Shown: positions 7,277 to 15,607 of the stretch, piece by piece
Numbering within the stretch: the first letter of the stretch is position 1
Layout of the letters: every line of letters starts with the position of its first letter
Assembly: GCF_020404405.1 (NCBI RefSeq)
Contig: NZ_JAIZDA010000003.1
Coordinates: forward strand, 124,001-188,000
Direction: 5' to 3'
Length of the DNA stretch: 64,000 bases
DNA from: Novosphingobium sp. FKTRR1
Lineage (GTDB): Bacteria; Pseudomonadota; Alphaproteobacteria; Sphingomonadales; Sphingomonadaceae
Notes under the pieces: model-generated
Seen by the model: only the letters and a program-made list of their open reading frames with translations
The model's database searches: none
What the model was told of the DNA's origin: nothing
Translations under genes and position numbers: made by a program

Positions 7277-9496
7277 ATGGATGCCGCCGAGCAGGTTCAC
7301 CTGCAGTTTCTTGCCGCACTTGATCGCGGCACTTTGCGTCGCCGGTCGAACCTTGGGCTGGCAGAGGCGGGGTTGGCGCCCGATCGGGCCGCAGCGCTGG
7401 TGCACAGCCAGATGCTCAGCCGTCAGTTGGACCGATTGAGTCGCAAGCTGCAGGCGCGGGGGGAAGGGTTCTATACGATCGGATCGTCGGGGCATGAAGG
7501 CAACGCCGCGCTGGCCGAGGCGCTGCGGACTGATGACATCGCGTTCCTGCATTACCGCGATGCCGCGTTCCAGATCCACCGCGCAGGCCGCGTGGCCGGC
7601 GAGACCCCGGCATGGGACATGCTGCTCTCGTTCACCGCCAGCGCCGACGATCCGATCTCGGGCGGACGGCACAAGGTGCTGGGATCGAAGCGGCTGATGA
7701 TCCCGCCGCAAACCTCGACCATCGCCAGCCACTTGCCCAAGGCGGTGGGCGCGGCGTTCAGCATCGGCATCGCCCGGCGCATGGGCTGGACCGACACCGT
7801 GCTGGCGCAAGATGGCGTGGTGCTGTGCTCGTTCGGCGATGCATCGGCCAACCATTCCACCGCCGTCGGCGCACTCAACACCGCCGCTTGGGCCGCTTAC
7901 CAGAACACGCCGATGCCCATCGTGTTCCTGTGCGAGGACAACGGCATCGGCATTTCCACCCGCACCCCGCCGGGCTGGATCGAGGCGAACTGGCAGAACC
8001 GCGCGGGCCTGCGTTACATCGACTGCGACGGCAGCGACCTGATCGACAGCTGGCGCGCGGCGAAGGAGGCGGTGGACTTCGCCCGCCGCCAGCGCAAGCC
8101 GGTGTTCCTGCACATGAAGACGGTGCGCCTCTATGGCCACGCGGGCAACGACGTGCAGGGTACTTACCTGTCGAAGGAACACATCCGTGCCGACGAGGCG
8201 CGCGACCCGCTGCTGGCCAGCGCCGCGCTGTTGATCGAGGAAGGCGTGATGACCGCCGCCGAATTGCGCGCGCAGTACGATGCCATAGAGGCGACATTGG
8301 CGCGGCAGGTGGAACTGGCGATCAAGCGCCCCAAGTTGCCCGATGCCGCCGCCGTGATGGCCAGCATCGTCCCGCCAAAGCGTGAAGGCGTTGCGCGCCC
8401 GCTTGCCTCCGTCGAAGCCCGTGCCGCGCTGTTCGCCGACGATGCCGCGGCGATGGAAAAGCCGCAGCACATGGCCAAGCTGCTGAGCTGGGCGCTGGCC
8501 GATCTGCTGCTGCAATACCCCAACGCTGTGGTCTGCGGCGAGGACGTGGGGCCCAAGGGCGGGGTCTATGCAGTCACCCAAAAGCTGCACCAGCGCTTCG
8601 GTTCGGCGCGGGTGATCAACACGCTGCTGGACGAGCAGGCGATCCTGGGCCTTGCCATCGGTGCGGCGCACAACGGCCTGTTGCCGCTGCCCGAAGTGCA
8701 GTTCCTTGCCTATGTCCACAATGCCGAGGATCAGATCCGGGGCGAGGCGGCGACGCTATCGTTCTTTTCGGACGGGCAATTCACCAACCCGATGGTCCTG
8801 CGCATCGCCGGGCTGCCGTACCAGAAGGGCTTCGGCGGGCACTTCCACAACGACAACTCGCTGGCCGTGTTCCGTGATATTCCGGGTGTGGTGCTGGCGG
8901 TGCCGAGTTGCGGGCGCGATGCGGTGGCGATGCTGCGCGAATGCGTCCGTCTGGCGCATGAAGAGCAGCGCGTGGTCGTGTTCGTCGAACCGATTGCGCT
9001 CTACATGACCCGCGACTTGCACGCCGAGGGCGACGGGTTGTGGACCAGCCTGTACCAGCCGCCGGGCGAGCCGGGCAGCGCGATCGGCTTTGGCGAGATC
9101 GGTCAGTGGGGGCAGGGAACCGACCTTGCCATCGTGACGTACGGCAATGGGGTGTACTTGTCGCGGCAGGCGGAGAAACTGCTGGCCGAGCAGGGCGTTG
9201 CTGCACGGATCATCGACTTGCGCTGGCTGGGGCCGGTCAACGATGAAGCGGTGCTGGCGGCCTGCGCGCCGTGCCGGAACGTGCTGGTGGTCGATGAATG
9301 CCGGATCACCGGATCGCACAGCGAGGCGCTGCTTGCGCTCTTTGCCGAGCGGATGAACGACCGCCCGGTGGCGCGGCTGACCGCGACCGACAGCTTCATC
9401 CCGCTGGCGCGCGCCGCCACGCATACTTTGCCCAGCCGCGACATGATCGTGACGAAGGGGCTGGCGATGGTGCGCGGGGAGACGGTCCTTGGCTAA
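7277..9496 (+). CDS. Fused alpha-beta E1 component of a 2-oxoacid (branched-chain type) dehydrogenase, ThDP-dependent
   Basis: A 739-aa single chain that joins both halves of a heterotetrameric E1. The alpha half (about residues 1-375) has the ThDP/Mg site as FGDASANHSTAVGALN followed by VFLCEDNGIGISTRT, and ends with the usual heavy helical region. The beta half (about 390-739) has CGEDVGPKGGVYAVT, the NTLLDEQAILGLAIGAA region and the C-terminal transketolase-like domain (IIDLRWLGPVNDEAV, VLVVDECRITGSHSEALLALFAE). E1 decarboxylates a 2-oxoacid and passes the acyl group to a lipoyl E2, but no E2 or E3 gene is present in this window. The next gene starts inside its 3' end (8-base overlap), so the two are co-translated. 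Confidence 0.88.
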   Translation: MDAAEQVHLQFLAALDRGTLRRRSNLGLAEAGLAPDRAAALVHSQMLSRQLDRLSRKLQARGEGFYTIGSSGHEGNAALAEALRTDDIAFLHYRDAAFQIHRAGRVAGETPAWDMLLSFTASADDPISGGRHKVLGSKRLMIPPQTSTIASHLPKAVGAAFSIGIARRMGWTDTVLAQDGVVLCSFGDASANHSTAVGALNTAAWAAYQNTPMPIVFLCEDNGIGISTRTPPGWIEANWQNRAGLRYIDCDGSDLIDSWRAAKEAVDFARRQRKPVFLHMKTVRLYGHAGNDVQGTYLSKEHIRADEARDPLLASAALLIEEGVMTAAELRAQYDAIEATLARQVELAIKRPKLPDAAAVMASIVPPKREGVARPLASVEARAALFADDAAAMEKPQHMAKLLSWALADLLLQYPNAVVCGEDVGPKGGVYAVTQKLHQRFGSARVINTLLDEQAILGLAIGAAHNGLLPLPEVQFLAYVHNAEDQIRGEAATLSFFSDGQFTNPMVLRIAGLPYQKGFGGHFHNDNSLAVFRDIPGVVLAVPSCGRDAVAMLRECVRLAHEEQRVVVFVEPIALYMTRDLHAEGDGLWTSLYQPPGEPGSAIGFGEIGQWGQGTDLAIVTYGNGVYLSRQAEKLLAEQGVAARIIDLRWLGPVNDEAVLAACAPCRNVLVVDECRITGSHSEALLALFAERMNDRPVARLTATDSFIPLARAATHTLPSRDMIVTKGLAMVRGETVLG

Positions 9497-10505
9497 GCCG
9501 ACCGCAGTCGTCGTGTGTCCGGGGCGCGGCACCTACAACGCGCCCGAACTGGGCTATCTGGCGCGCCATCATGGCGGCAATCCGTGGCTCGCCCGGTTTG
9601 ATGCCTTGCGGGCAGAGGTGGGCAAACCCGCGCTTACGGCTTTGGACGGGGCGGCGAAGTTCGATCCTGCCGTGCATTTGCGCGGCGATGTGGCCGCGCC
9701 ACTGATCCATGCCTGCGCCTACCTCGACTATCTGGCCATCGCGCGCGACAAGTTCGACATCGTGGCGGTGACCGGCAATTCGATGGGCTGGTACACTGCG
9801 CTTGCCTGCGCCGGGGCGGTCAGCGGCGAACACGGTTTTGCCATCGCCGATGCAATGGGCGTCAATTCGCAGAACCACGCGCCCGGCGGGCAAAGCGTGC
9901 TGGTATTGGCGGGGGACGACTGGACGGTCGATCCCGCACTCGAGACGGCCGTGCTCGCCGCCATGGCGCGGCATGATGTGCTTATGTCGATCCGTTTGGG
10001 GGGCATGCTGGTGGTGGCAGGCGCGCCTGAGGCGCTCGCGGCGCTGGAAGCTGACCTGCCGCCGCTGCCGCGCCCGCCGTTGCGGCTGGCCGGGCATGGG
10101 CCGTTCCACACACCGCTGATGGCGGCCAGCGCAAGCGCGGCACGCTCGCAACTGCCGGTGGAATGGTTTGGCGCGCCACAGATCCCGTTGATCGACGGGC
10201 GCGGTGCGATCTGGCGCGGGCCCGAGACGGTACCCCGCGCCTTGTGGGACTACACTTTCGGGCATCAAATCCTGCAATCCTATGACTTCACCGCCGCGAT
10301 CACCGTCGCTTTGCGCGAGTTTGCGCCCGATCACCTGATCCTGCTGGGCCCCGGCGAGACCTTGGGCGGGGCCATCGGGCAGGTGCTGGTCGCGCGCAAA
10401 TGGCTGGACATTTCGTCGCGTAACGGGTTTGTTGCATTGCAAGGAGAGGATGCGTTTCTGATCGGCATGGGAAGGCCCGGTCAAAGGGAACACGCAATCC
10501 AATGA
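9489..10505 (+). CDS. Malonyl-CoA:ACP transacylase-fold protein
   Basis: A 338-aa protein with the FabD/acyltransferase fold. The nucleophile elbow reads TGNSMGWYTAL, where most family members have GHSxG, so the His before the Ser is replaced by Asn. The second catalytic His is present in AGHGPFHTPLM. Canonical FabD proteins carry an additional conserved Arg that I cannot place with certainty. Translation probably starts at TTG 9489, overlapping the E1 gene by 8 bases. It is coupled through ATGA to a phosphatase gene. Its pairing with an orphan E1 suggests it handles an acyl-CoA or acyl-ACP made by that dehydrogenase (inference). Confidence 0.75.
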   Translation: MAKPTAVVVCPGRGTYNAPELGYLARHHGGNPWLARFDALRAEVGKPALTALDGAAKFDPAVHLRGDVAAPLIHACAYLDYLAIARDKFDIVAVTGNSMGWYTALACAGAVSGEHGFAIADAMGVNSQNHAPGGQSVLVLAGDDWTVDPALETAVLAAMARHDVLMSIRLGGMLVVAGAPEALAALEADLPPLPRPPLRLAGHGPFHTPLMAASASAARSQLPVEWFGAPQIPLIDGRGAIWRGPETVPRALWDYTFGHQILQSYDFTAAITVALREFAPDHLILLGPGETLGGAIGQVLVARKWLDISSRNGFVALQGEDAFLIGMGRPGQREHAIQ

Positions 10506-10966
10506 GCCAAAAGTCGGTTCTGTTCGTATGCCTCGGAAACATTTGCCGTTCTCCGATGGCTGAGGCTGCTCTGCGCGCCGAGGCGGTAGCGCAAGGCATT
10601 GCCGTGTCCATCGATTCGGCAGGCACCGGTGCAATGCATGTCGGCGATGCGCCCGACCCGCGCGCGCAAGCCGAAACGCTGCGCCATGGCATCGACATCT
10701 CCAGCTATCGCGCCCGGCAACTGACCGAAGCCGATTTTCGCAAGTTCGGGCACATCTACGTGATGGACCAGAACAACTTGCGCGATCTGCACGCTGTCGC
10801 GCCTTGGCGGCCGCTGGCCAAGATCGGGTTGCTGATGGATGTGGTGCCCGGTCGTCATGGCACGGCGGTGCTCGACCCCTATTACGGCGGCGAGGATGAC
10901 TTTGCCGAAGTATGGGAGGACGTGACCGTCGCGGCCAAGCACATCGTCGCCAGGCTGGCCAAGTAA
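10502..10966 (+). CDS. Low-molecular-weight protein tyrosine phosphatase
   Basis: A cytoplasmic 154-aa phosphatase that removes phosphate from phosphotyrosine or small phosphoesters. The N-terminal signature is FVCLGNICRSPMAE (C-X5-R-S, nucleophile Cys about 11), and the general acid Asp is in VLDPYYGGEDDF. The length is standard for the family. It starts in an ATGA overlap with the malonyltransferase-fold gene and is the last gene of that operon. The downstream TetR gene is convergent, 6 bases away. Confidence 0.95.
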   Translation: MSQKSVLFVCLGNICRSPMAEAALRAEAVAQGIAVSIDSAGTGAMHVGDAPDPRAQAETLRHGIDISSYRARQLTEADFRKFGHIYVMDQNNLRDLHAVAPWRPLAKIGLLMDVVPGRHGTAVLDPYYGGEDDFAEVWEDVTVAAKHIVARLAK

Positions 10967-10972
10967 GTCAGC

Positions 10973-11599
10973 TCAGCGCGGCGAAAAACCCGCGCACAGG
11001 GCATCGACCAAGGCGCGCGCGGCGTCTTGTGCTGAAAGCGGCCCTTGCGGATCGAACCACCGTGCTGGCCAGTTGAGCGCGCCAGCCAGCGCCATGGCCA
11101 GCATCTTGGGGTCGTTGGCGGCCACGGAGCCGTCGGCGATTGCTTCTGTAACCAGCGTGCGCAAGGCGTTGTCGATTCCGCGCTTCAGGTCGCGGAACCG
11201 GCGGGCGCTTTCGGGTGAGAGCGATTCATCGCCGGTGCGGATCACGCAGCGCCCGAAATCGTCCATGTTGACGCAGGCATAGCTGATCAGAAAGCTGCGC
11301 AGCCGGTCGATCCCGCGACCTGGCACGGCGCGCGCCGCCTCAGCCGCGCCCAGCAATTGCGCAAGCCCGATCGAAACGCACTCCAGCAACACCTGATCCT
11401 TGTTGCCAAGGTAGTGGTAGATCGTCGGCTTCGATACGCCGAGACTGGTCGCCACATCGTCGAGCGATGTCGCGTGAAAGCCCCGTTCGTTGAACATCCG
11501 CACGGCCGCGCGCAGCAGTGCCTGCCGCTTGGCCTCGCGCGCAGCCTGTCGTTGGGCCGCGTCAGGAAATGGGGAAGGCGTGGTCGGCTTGTCGTCCAT
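10973..11599 (-). CDS. TetR/AcrR family transcriptional regulator
   Basis: A repressor of about 208 aa. The N-terminal helix-turn-helix is clear: ALLRAAVRMFNERGFHATS, then LDDVATSLGVSKPTIYHYLGNKDQVL. The C-terminal ligand-binding half is alpha-helical and resembles regulators of acyl-CoA metabolism. The start at MDDKPT was chosen. A longer frame reaches 11665, but it would run through the palindromic sites that are the likely operators. It is divergent from the SDR-led acyl-CoA operon and probably represses that operon and itself, with an acyl-CoA as inducer (inference). Confidence 0.92.
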   Translation of the reverse strand: MDDKPTTPSPFPDAAQRQAAREAKRQALLRAAVRMFNERGFHATSLDDVATSLGVSKPTIYHYLGNKDQVLLECVSIGLAQLLGAAEAARAVPGRGIDRLRSFLISYACVNMDDFGRCVIRTGDESLSPESARRFRDLKRGIDNALRTLVTEAIADGSVAANDPKMLAMALAGALNWPARWFDPQGPLSAQDAARALVDALCAGFSPR

Positions 11600-11637
11600 G
11601 GTCACTGGTAATTGACCGCATACCTGCGAGAATGCAA

Positions 11638-11671
11638 TATACTCATGAGTAGAATACCGACTCATTCGTAT
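11638..11671. promoter_or_regulatory. Candidate TetR operator region
   Basis: Between the divergent TetR and SDR genes lie a perfect 12-bp palindrome (TACTCATGAGTA, 11640-11651) and an imperfect dyad (ATACCGACTCATTCGTAT, 11654-11671). Both contain CTCAT. The sites fall just upstream of the SDR ribosome site. Assignment to the adjacent TetR is by position only. Confidence 0.5.
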
Positions 11672-11693
11672 TCCTGGCTAAGTGGAGACAGAC

Positions 11694-12458
11694 ATGCAGA
11701 TCGAAGGTGTGGCCGCGATCGTCACGGGCGGAGCGTCCGGGCTTGGCGGTGCAACGGCAGCCCGGCTGGCCCGCGCTGGGGCAAAGGTTGCGATCTTCGA
11801 CCTCAACGCCGAACTGGGGGCAAGCCATGCCGCCGCAATCGGCGCGTCGTTCTTTCCGGTCAACGTCACCGACGAGGCGGCGGTCGACAACGCGATCGCC
11901 GAGGCTGAGGCGGTCAACGGCAAGGCGCGCATTCTGGTGAACTGTGCCGGCGTCGGCCCTCCAGCCAAGGTCATCGGTCGCGACGGCAAGGCCATTCCGC
12001 TGGCCGATTTCAGCAAGATCATCACGATCAACCTGTTGGGCACGTTCAACGTGCTGTCCAAGTTTGCCGCGCGCATCTTTGATGCCGATCCCGTCGGCCC
12101 CGAAGAGCGCGGGGTGATCATCAACACCGCCTCGGTAGCGGCCTTCGACGGCCAGATCGGGCAGGCCGCCTATGCCGCGTCGAAAGGCGGTGTGGTGGGT
12201 ATGGCCCTGCCGATCGCACGCGAATTTGCCCGCTATGGCATCCGCGTGAACACGATCGCGCCGGGCATCTTCTGGACCCCGCTGCTGGCCAGCCTGCCGC
12301 AGGATGCGCAGGATTCGCTGGGCAAGCAGGTGCCGTTTCCCAACCGCCTCGGCCAACCCGACGAATACGCGCAACTGGTGCAGAGCATAGTGGAAAACCC
12401 GATGCTCAACGCCGAGACTATCCGTCTGGATGGCGCCATCCGCATGGCCCCTCGCTGA
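11694..12458 (+). CDS. Short-chain dehydrogenase/reductase (3-hydroxyacyl-CoA dehydrogenase type II-like)
   Basis: A 254-aa classical SDR. It shows the cofactor motif TGGASGLGGATA near the N-terminus, FDLNAELG (Asp after beta-2, NAD preference), NCAGVG, the active-site Ser in NTASVAAFDG, and YAASKGG with the catalytic Tyr and Lys. Overall it resembles HSD10-type 3-hydroxy-2-methylacyl-CoA dehydrogenases, including the insert with PEERGVIINTASVAAFDGQ. The ATG at 11694 follows GTGGAGA; a GTG 12 bases upstream is less likely. It is the first gene of the operon with acyl-CoA dehydrogenase, phosphotransferase and enoyl-CoA hydratase, where it would oxidise a hydroxyacyl-CoA. Confidence 0.92.
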   Translation: MQIEGVAAIVTGGASGLGGATAARLARAGAKVAIFDLNAELGASHAAAIGASFFPVNVTDEAAVDNAIAEAEAVNGKARILVNCAGVGPPAKVIGRDGKAIPLADFSKIITINLLGTFNVLSKFAARIFDADPVGPEERGVIINTASVAAFDGQIGQAAYAASKGGVVGMALPIAREFARYGIRVNTIAPGIFWTPLLASLPQDAQDSLGKQVPFPNRLGQPDEYAQLVQSIVENPMLNAETIRLDGAIRMAPR

Positions 12459-12469
12459 ACAAGGATCAC

Positions 12470-13660
12470 ATGATGACCATCAGCCCTCAAGCGCTGGAAA
12501 TTGCCGACAAGGTCGAAGCTTTCGTGCGGCAAGTCGTGTTCCCGTACGAGAACGATCCGCGCCGGGATCATCACGGCGCGCCGACCGACGAACTCGTTCA
12601 GGAGCTGCGCGATCTGGCGCGTGAGGCTGGCGTGCTGACCCCGCACATCCGCGCCGATGGCAGCCACTTCAACCAGCGCGAAACTGCGGTCATCCTGATC
12701 AAGTCCGGGCTTTCGCCGCTGGGTATGCTGGCGTGCAACACGCAGGCTCCCGACGAAGGAAACATGTACCTGCTTGGCCATGTCGGTAGCCCCGACCTGA
12801 AGGAGCGCTTCCTCAAGCCGTTGATCTCGGGTCGGGCGCGGTCGGCCTTCTTCATGACCGAACCGGCCGATCTGCAAGGCGCGGGTGCCGACCCGTCGAT
12901 GATGATCACCACCTGTCGGCGCGATGGCAACCATTGGGTGATCGATGGCAAGAAGGCGTTCATCACCGGGGCCGAAGGGGCCAAAGTCGGCATCGTCATG
13001 GCCAAGTCGGATGATCCCGACAGCAAGGGCGGGGCGTGCATGTTCCTGGTCGATCTGCCCGATCCGGCGATCACCATCACCCATGTGCCCAACACTATCG
13101 ACAGTTCGATGCCGGGCAGCCACGCCGAAGTCACCATCGACGGCTTGCGCGTACCGGCCGACCAGATGTTGGGCGATGCGGGCGAAGGCTTCAAGTACGC
13201 ACAGATCCGGCTGAGTCCGGCCCGCCTGTCGCACTGCATGCGCTGGCTTGGCGGGTGCATCCGTGCGCAGGAAATCGCCACCGACTATGTCAATCGCCGC
13301 AAAGCCTTCGGCAAGCAATTGATCGACCACGAAGGGGTCGGCTTCCAACTGGCCGAGAACCTGATCGACATCAAGCAGAGCGAACTGATGATCGACTGGT
13401 GCGCAGGGGTGCTCGACACCGGCGTGCTGGGCACGGTCGAAAGCAGCATGACCAAGGTGGCCGTGTCCGAAGCGCTTATGCGCATTGCCGACAAGTGCGT
13501 GCAGGTGATGGGTGGCACCGGGGTGACCGACAAGACCATTGTTGAGCAGATCTTCCGCGAAGTGCGCGCCTTCCGCATCTATGACGGCCCGACCGAGGTC
13601 CACAAGTGGAGCCTGGCCAAGAAGATCAAGCGCGACTGGAACCACGCCCATGCCCACTGA
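12470..13660 (+). CDS. Acyl-CoA dehydrogenase, ACAD10/11-like
   Basis: A 396-aa FAD enzyme with the three-domain ACAD architecture: an N-terminal helical part, a middle beta domain (FFMTEPADLQGAGADPSMM, then the KKAFITGAEGAKVGIVM strand) and a C-terminal helical domain (RKAFGKQLIDHEGVGFQLAE, VQVMGGTGVTDK). Where medium-chain enzymes have the catalytic Glu in a YEGT motif, this protein reads RIYDGPTEVHK, so Asp replaces Glu. That is a hallmark of the ACAD10/11 and LvaC branch. These act with a phosphotransferase on 4-hydroxyacyl-CoAs rather than doing simple dehydrogenation. The following phosphotransferase gene overlaps its 3' end by 11 bases, which supports that assignment. Confidence 0.9.
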   Translation: MMTISPQALEIADKVEAFVRQVVFPYENDPRRDHHGAPTDELVQELRDLAREAGVLTPHIRADGSHFNQRETAVILIKSGLSPLGMLACNTQAPDEGNMYLLGHVGSPDLKERFLKPLISGRARSAFFMTEPADLQGAGADPSMMITTCRRDGNHWVIDGKKAFITGAEGAKVGIVMAKSDDPDSKGGACMFLVDLPDPAITITHVPNTIDSSMPGSHAEVTIDGLRVPADQMLGDAGEGFKYAQIRLSPARLSHCMRWLGGCIRAQEIATDYVNRRKAFGKQLIDHEGVGFQLAENLIDIKQSELMIDWCAGVLDTGVLGTVESSMTKVAVSEALMRIADKCVQVMGGTGVTDKTIVEQIFREVRAFRIYDGPTEVHKWSLAKKIKRDWNHAHAH

Positions 13661-14726
13661 CGCGGCGTCGGCCGACATTGCCGCGGCCAACACCGGCGTC
13701 GGGGACTTGCGCGTCGCGCTGGACGTGGCGGCGCTGGAGGGCTGGCTGGCGGCGAACGTCGCGGGTTTTTCCGGGCCGCTCACGGTCGCGCAGTTCAACG
13801 GTGGCCAATCGAACCCGACCTTCCGGCTGACCACGCCGGGCGGGGCTTATGTGCTGCGGCGCAAGCCACCGGGGCCGCTGTTGAAGGGCGCCCACGACGT
13901 GCTGCGTGAGGCGCGCGTGCTCAAGGCGCTGGGCGCGACGCCCGTGCCGGTCCCCACGATCCACGGTGTTTGCGACGATGACGCCGTGCTGGGCAGCGCA
14001 TTTTACGTGATGGGCATGGTCGAAGGGCGGATCTTCTGGGACGCGGGGTTCGGCGACGTGCCGCACGGTGAGCGTGCCGCGTACTTTGATGCGATGAATG
14101 CGACCATCGCCGCGCTGCACGCGGTCGATATCGAAGCGGTCGGGCTGGGCGATTTCGGACGGCCGGGCAATTACTTCGCGCGGCAGATCGGACGATGGTC
14201 GAAGCAATACCTTGAAGACGAACTGGCCGGGCGCAATCCGGATATGGACGCGCTGGTCGCATGGTTGCCGACCGCGATTCCCGCAGGCGATGAAACCAGC
14301 ATCGTCCACGGTGATTTCCGCTGCGACAACATGATCTTCCACCCGACCGAGCCGCGCGTTCTGGCGGTGCTTGACTGGGAACTGTCGACGCTGGGGCACC
14401 CGCTTGCCGACTTTGCCTATCACGCCATGATGTACCGGATGCCAGGCGATATCGTTGCGGGCCTTGGCGGAGCCGATCCGGTGGCGCTGGGGCTGCCGAC
14501 CGAGGCGGACTACATCGCCGCCTACTGCGCGCGCACCGGGCGCAGCGGCATCGACAACTGGGATTTCTATCTGGCGTTCAATTTTTTCCGCCTTGCTGCG
14601 ATTTTCCATGGCATCAAGGGGCGGACGCTGCGAGGCACGGCGTCCAACACCCAGTCGCGCCAACGGGCAGAGGCCTTTCCCAGGCTGGCCCTGCTGGCGC
14701 GTGAAGCAATGGAGTCCTGTCGATGA
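13650..14726 (+). CDS. APH-family phosphotransferase, ACAD10/11- or LvaA-like
   Basis: A kinase-fold protein of about 358 aa. The catalytic loop is SIVHGDFRCDNMIFHP (Brenner-type HGDxxxxN) and the metal-binding Asp is in AVLDWELSTLGHPLAD. The N-lobe has NGGQSNPTFRL and the strand-Lys YVLRRKPPG. In the ACAD10/11 and Lva pathways such a kinase phosphorylates the 4-hydroxyl of a 4-hydroxyacyl-CoA, and the partner ACAD then eliminates phosphate. The start MPTDAAS overlaps the acyl-CoA dehydrogenase stop. Longer upstream starts read through the dehydrogenase in another frame and are rejected. Its own end overlaps the enoyl-CoA hydratase start as ATGA. Confidence 0.9.
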   Translation: MPTDAASADIAAANTGVGDLRVALDVAALEGWLAANVAGFSGPLTVAQFNGGQSNPTFRLTTPGGAYVLRRKPPGPLLKGAHDVLREARVLKALGATPVPVPTIHGVCDDDAVLGSAFYVMGMVEGRIFWDAGFGDVPHGERAAYFDAMNATIAALHAVDIEAVGLGDFGRPGNYFARQIGRWSKQYLEDELAGRNPDMDALVAWLPTAIPAGDETSIVHGDFRCDNMIFHPTEPRVLAVLDWELSTLGHPLADFAYHAMMYRMPGDIVAGLGGADPVALGLPTEADYIAAYCARTGRSGIDNWDFYLAFNFFRLAAIFHGIKGRTLRGTASNTQSRQRAEAFPRLALLAREAMESCR

Positions 14727-15505
14727 GTGCGGTATTGTTGGAAAAGACGGCCGATGGTGTGGCCCGGCTGACGCTGAACCGCCCCGAACAGGGCAATGCG
14801 ATCGATTTTGCACTGGCCGAAGCCTTGCGCGACGGTGCGCGCGACGCGGCCGCCGATCCTGCGGTGCGCGTGGTCGTGTTGACAGGCGCAGGGCGGATGT
14901 TCTGTGTCGGTGGAGACATCGGCTTGATGGCGGGCGCCGCTGACTCGCCAGGGCCGGTGCTGCGGCAGTTGGCCGAGACCCTGCACGATGCGGTTTCGAC
15001 GCTGGCAGACATGGCCAAGCCTTTGGTGGTGCTGGTCAACGGCCCGGCCGCTGGCGCCGGGTTGAGCCTTGCCGCACTGGGCGATATCGTGCTGGCTGTG
15101 CCCGGTGCGCACTTCACCGCTGCCTATTCGGCCATCGGCTTGACGCCCGACGGGGGGATGAGCTGGCTGTTGCCGCGTCTGGTCGGCTTGCGTGTGGCGC
15201 AAGAGATGGTGCTGACCAATCGGCGAGTAAAGGCTGAAGAAGCGGTGTCGCTGGGCCTGATCACCCGGGTGGTCGAGGCTGAAGCGCTGGAGAGCGAAGG
15301 CGCGGCGCTGCTGGCCAAGCTGGCCGACGGTCCGACCCAGGCATTGGGCAAGGCGCGCTGGTTGCTGGCCGAAGCGCACACAAATGGCCTTGCCGTGCAT
15401 CTTGACCTTGAAGCCCAGTCGATCGCCAGCGCGGCCGCCGGTGCCGAAGGGCTGGAAGGCGTGGCAGCGTTTCTGGCCAAGCGGAAGCCGGATTTTCGCG
15501 GCTGA
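14723..15505 (+). CDS. Enoyl-CoA hydratase/isomerase family protein
   Basis: A 260-aa crotonase-fold enzyme. The first oxyanion-hole region is TGAGRMFCVGGDIGLM and the second is NGPAAGAGLSLAALGDIV. A C-terminal trimerisation helix region follows (GVAAFLAKRKPDFRG, the usual family ending). It is coupled by ATGA to the phosphotransferase, so it probably hydrates or isomerises the enoyl-CoA made by the ACAD step. It closes the four-gene operon. Confidence 0.92.
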   Translation: MSAVLLEKTADGVARLTLNRPEQGNAIDFALAEALRDGARDAAADPAVRVVVLTGAGRMFCVGGDIGLMAGAADSPGPVLRQLAETLHDAVSTLADMAKPLVVLVNGPAAGAGLSLAALGDIVLAVPGAHFTAAYSAIGLTPDGGMSWLLPRLVGLRVAQEMVLTNRRVKAEEAVSLGLITRVVEAEALESEGAALLAKLADGPTQALGKARWLLAEAHTNGLAVHLDLEAQSIASAAAGAEGLEGVAAFLAKRKPDFRG

Positions 15506-15552
15506 CGACGTTCGGCAGCGCGCGATGCAGCTTGCCAAGCGCCGGAAGTTGA

Positions 15553-15570
15553 TTTAATCGATCGATTAAA
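15553..15570. promoter_or_regulatory. Perfect 18-bp palindrome upstream of the nitronate monooxygenase-like gene
   Basis: TTTAATCGATCGATTAAA is a perfect inverted repeat 37 bases before the start codon at 15608. It lies in a 102-base gap after the enoyl-CoA hydratase stop. Its size and position suit a repressor operator, for example of the TetR family. No dedicated regulator gene is adjacent, so the protein that binds it is unknown. Confidence 0.6.
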
Positions 15571-15607
15571 CGGAGCGTATGAGCGCTCGACGTCAGGAGA
15601 GGCGGAC

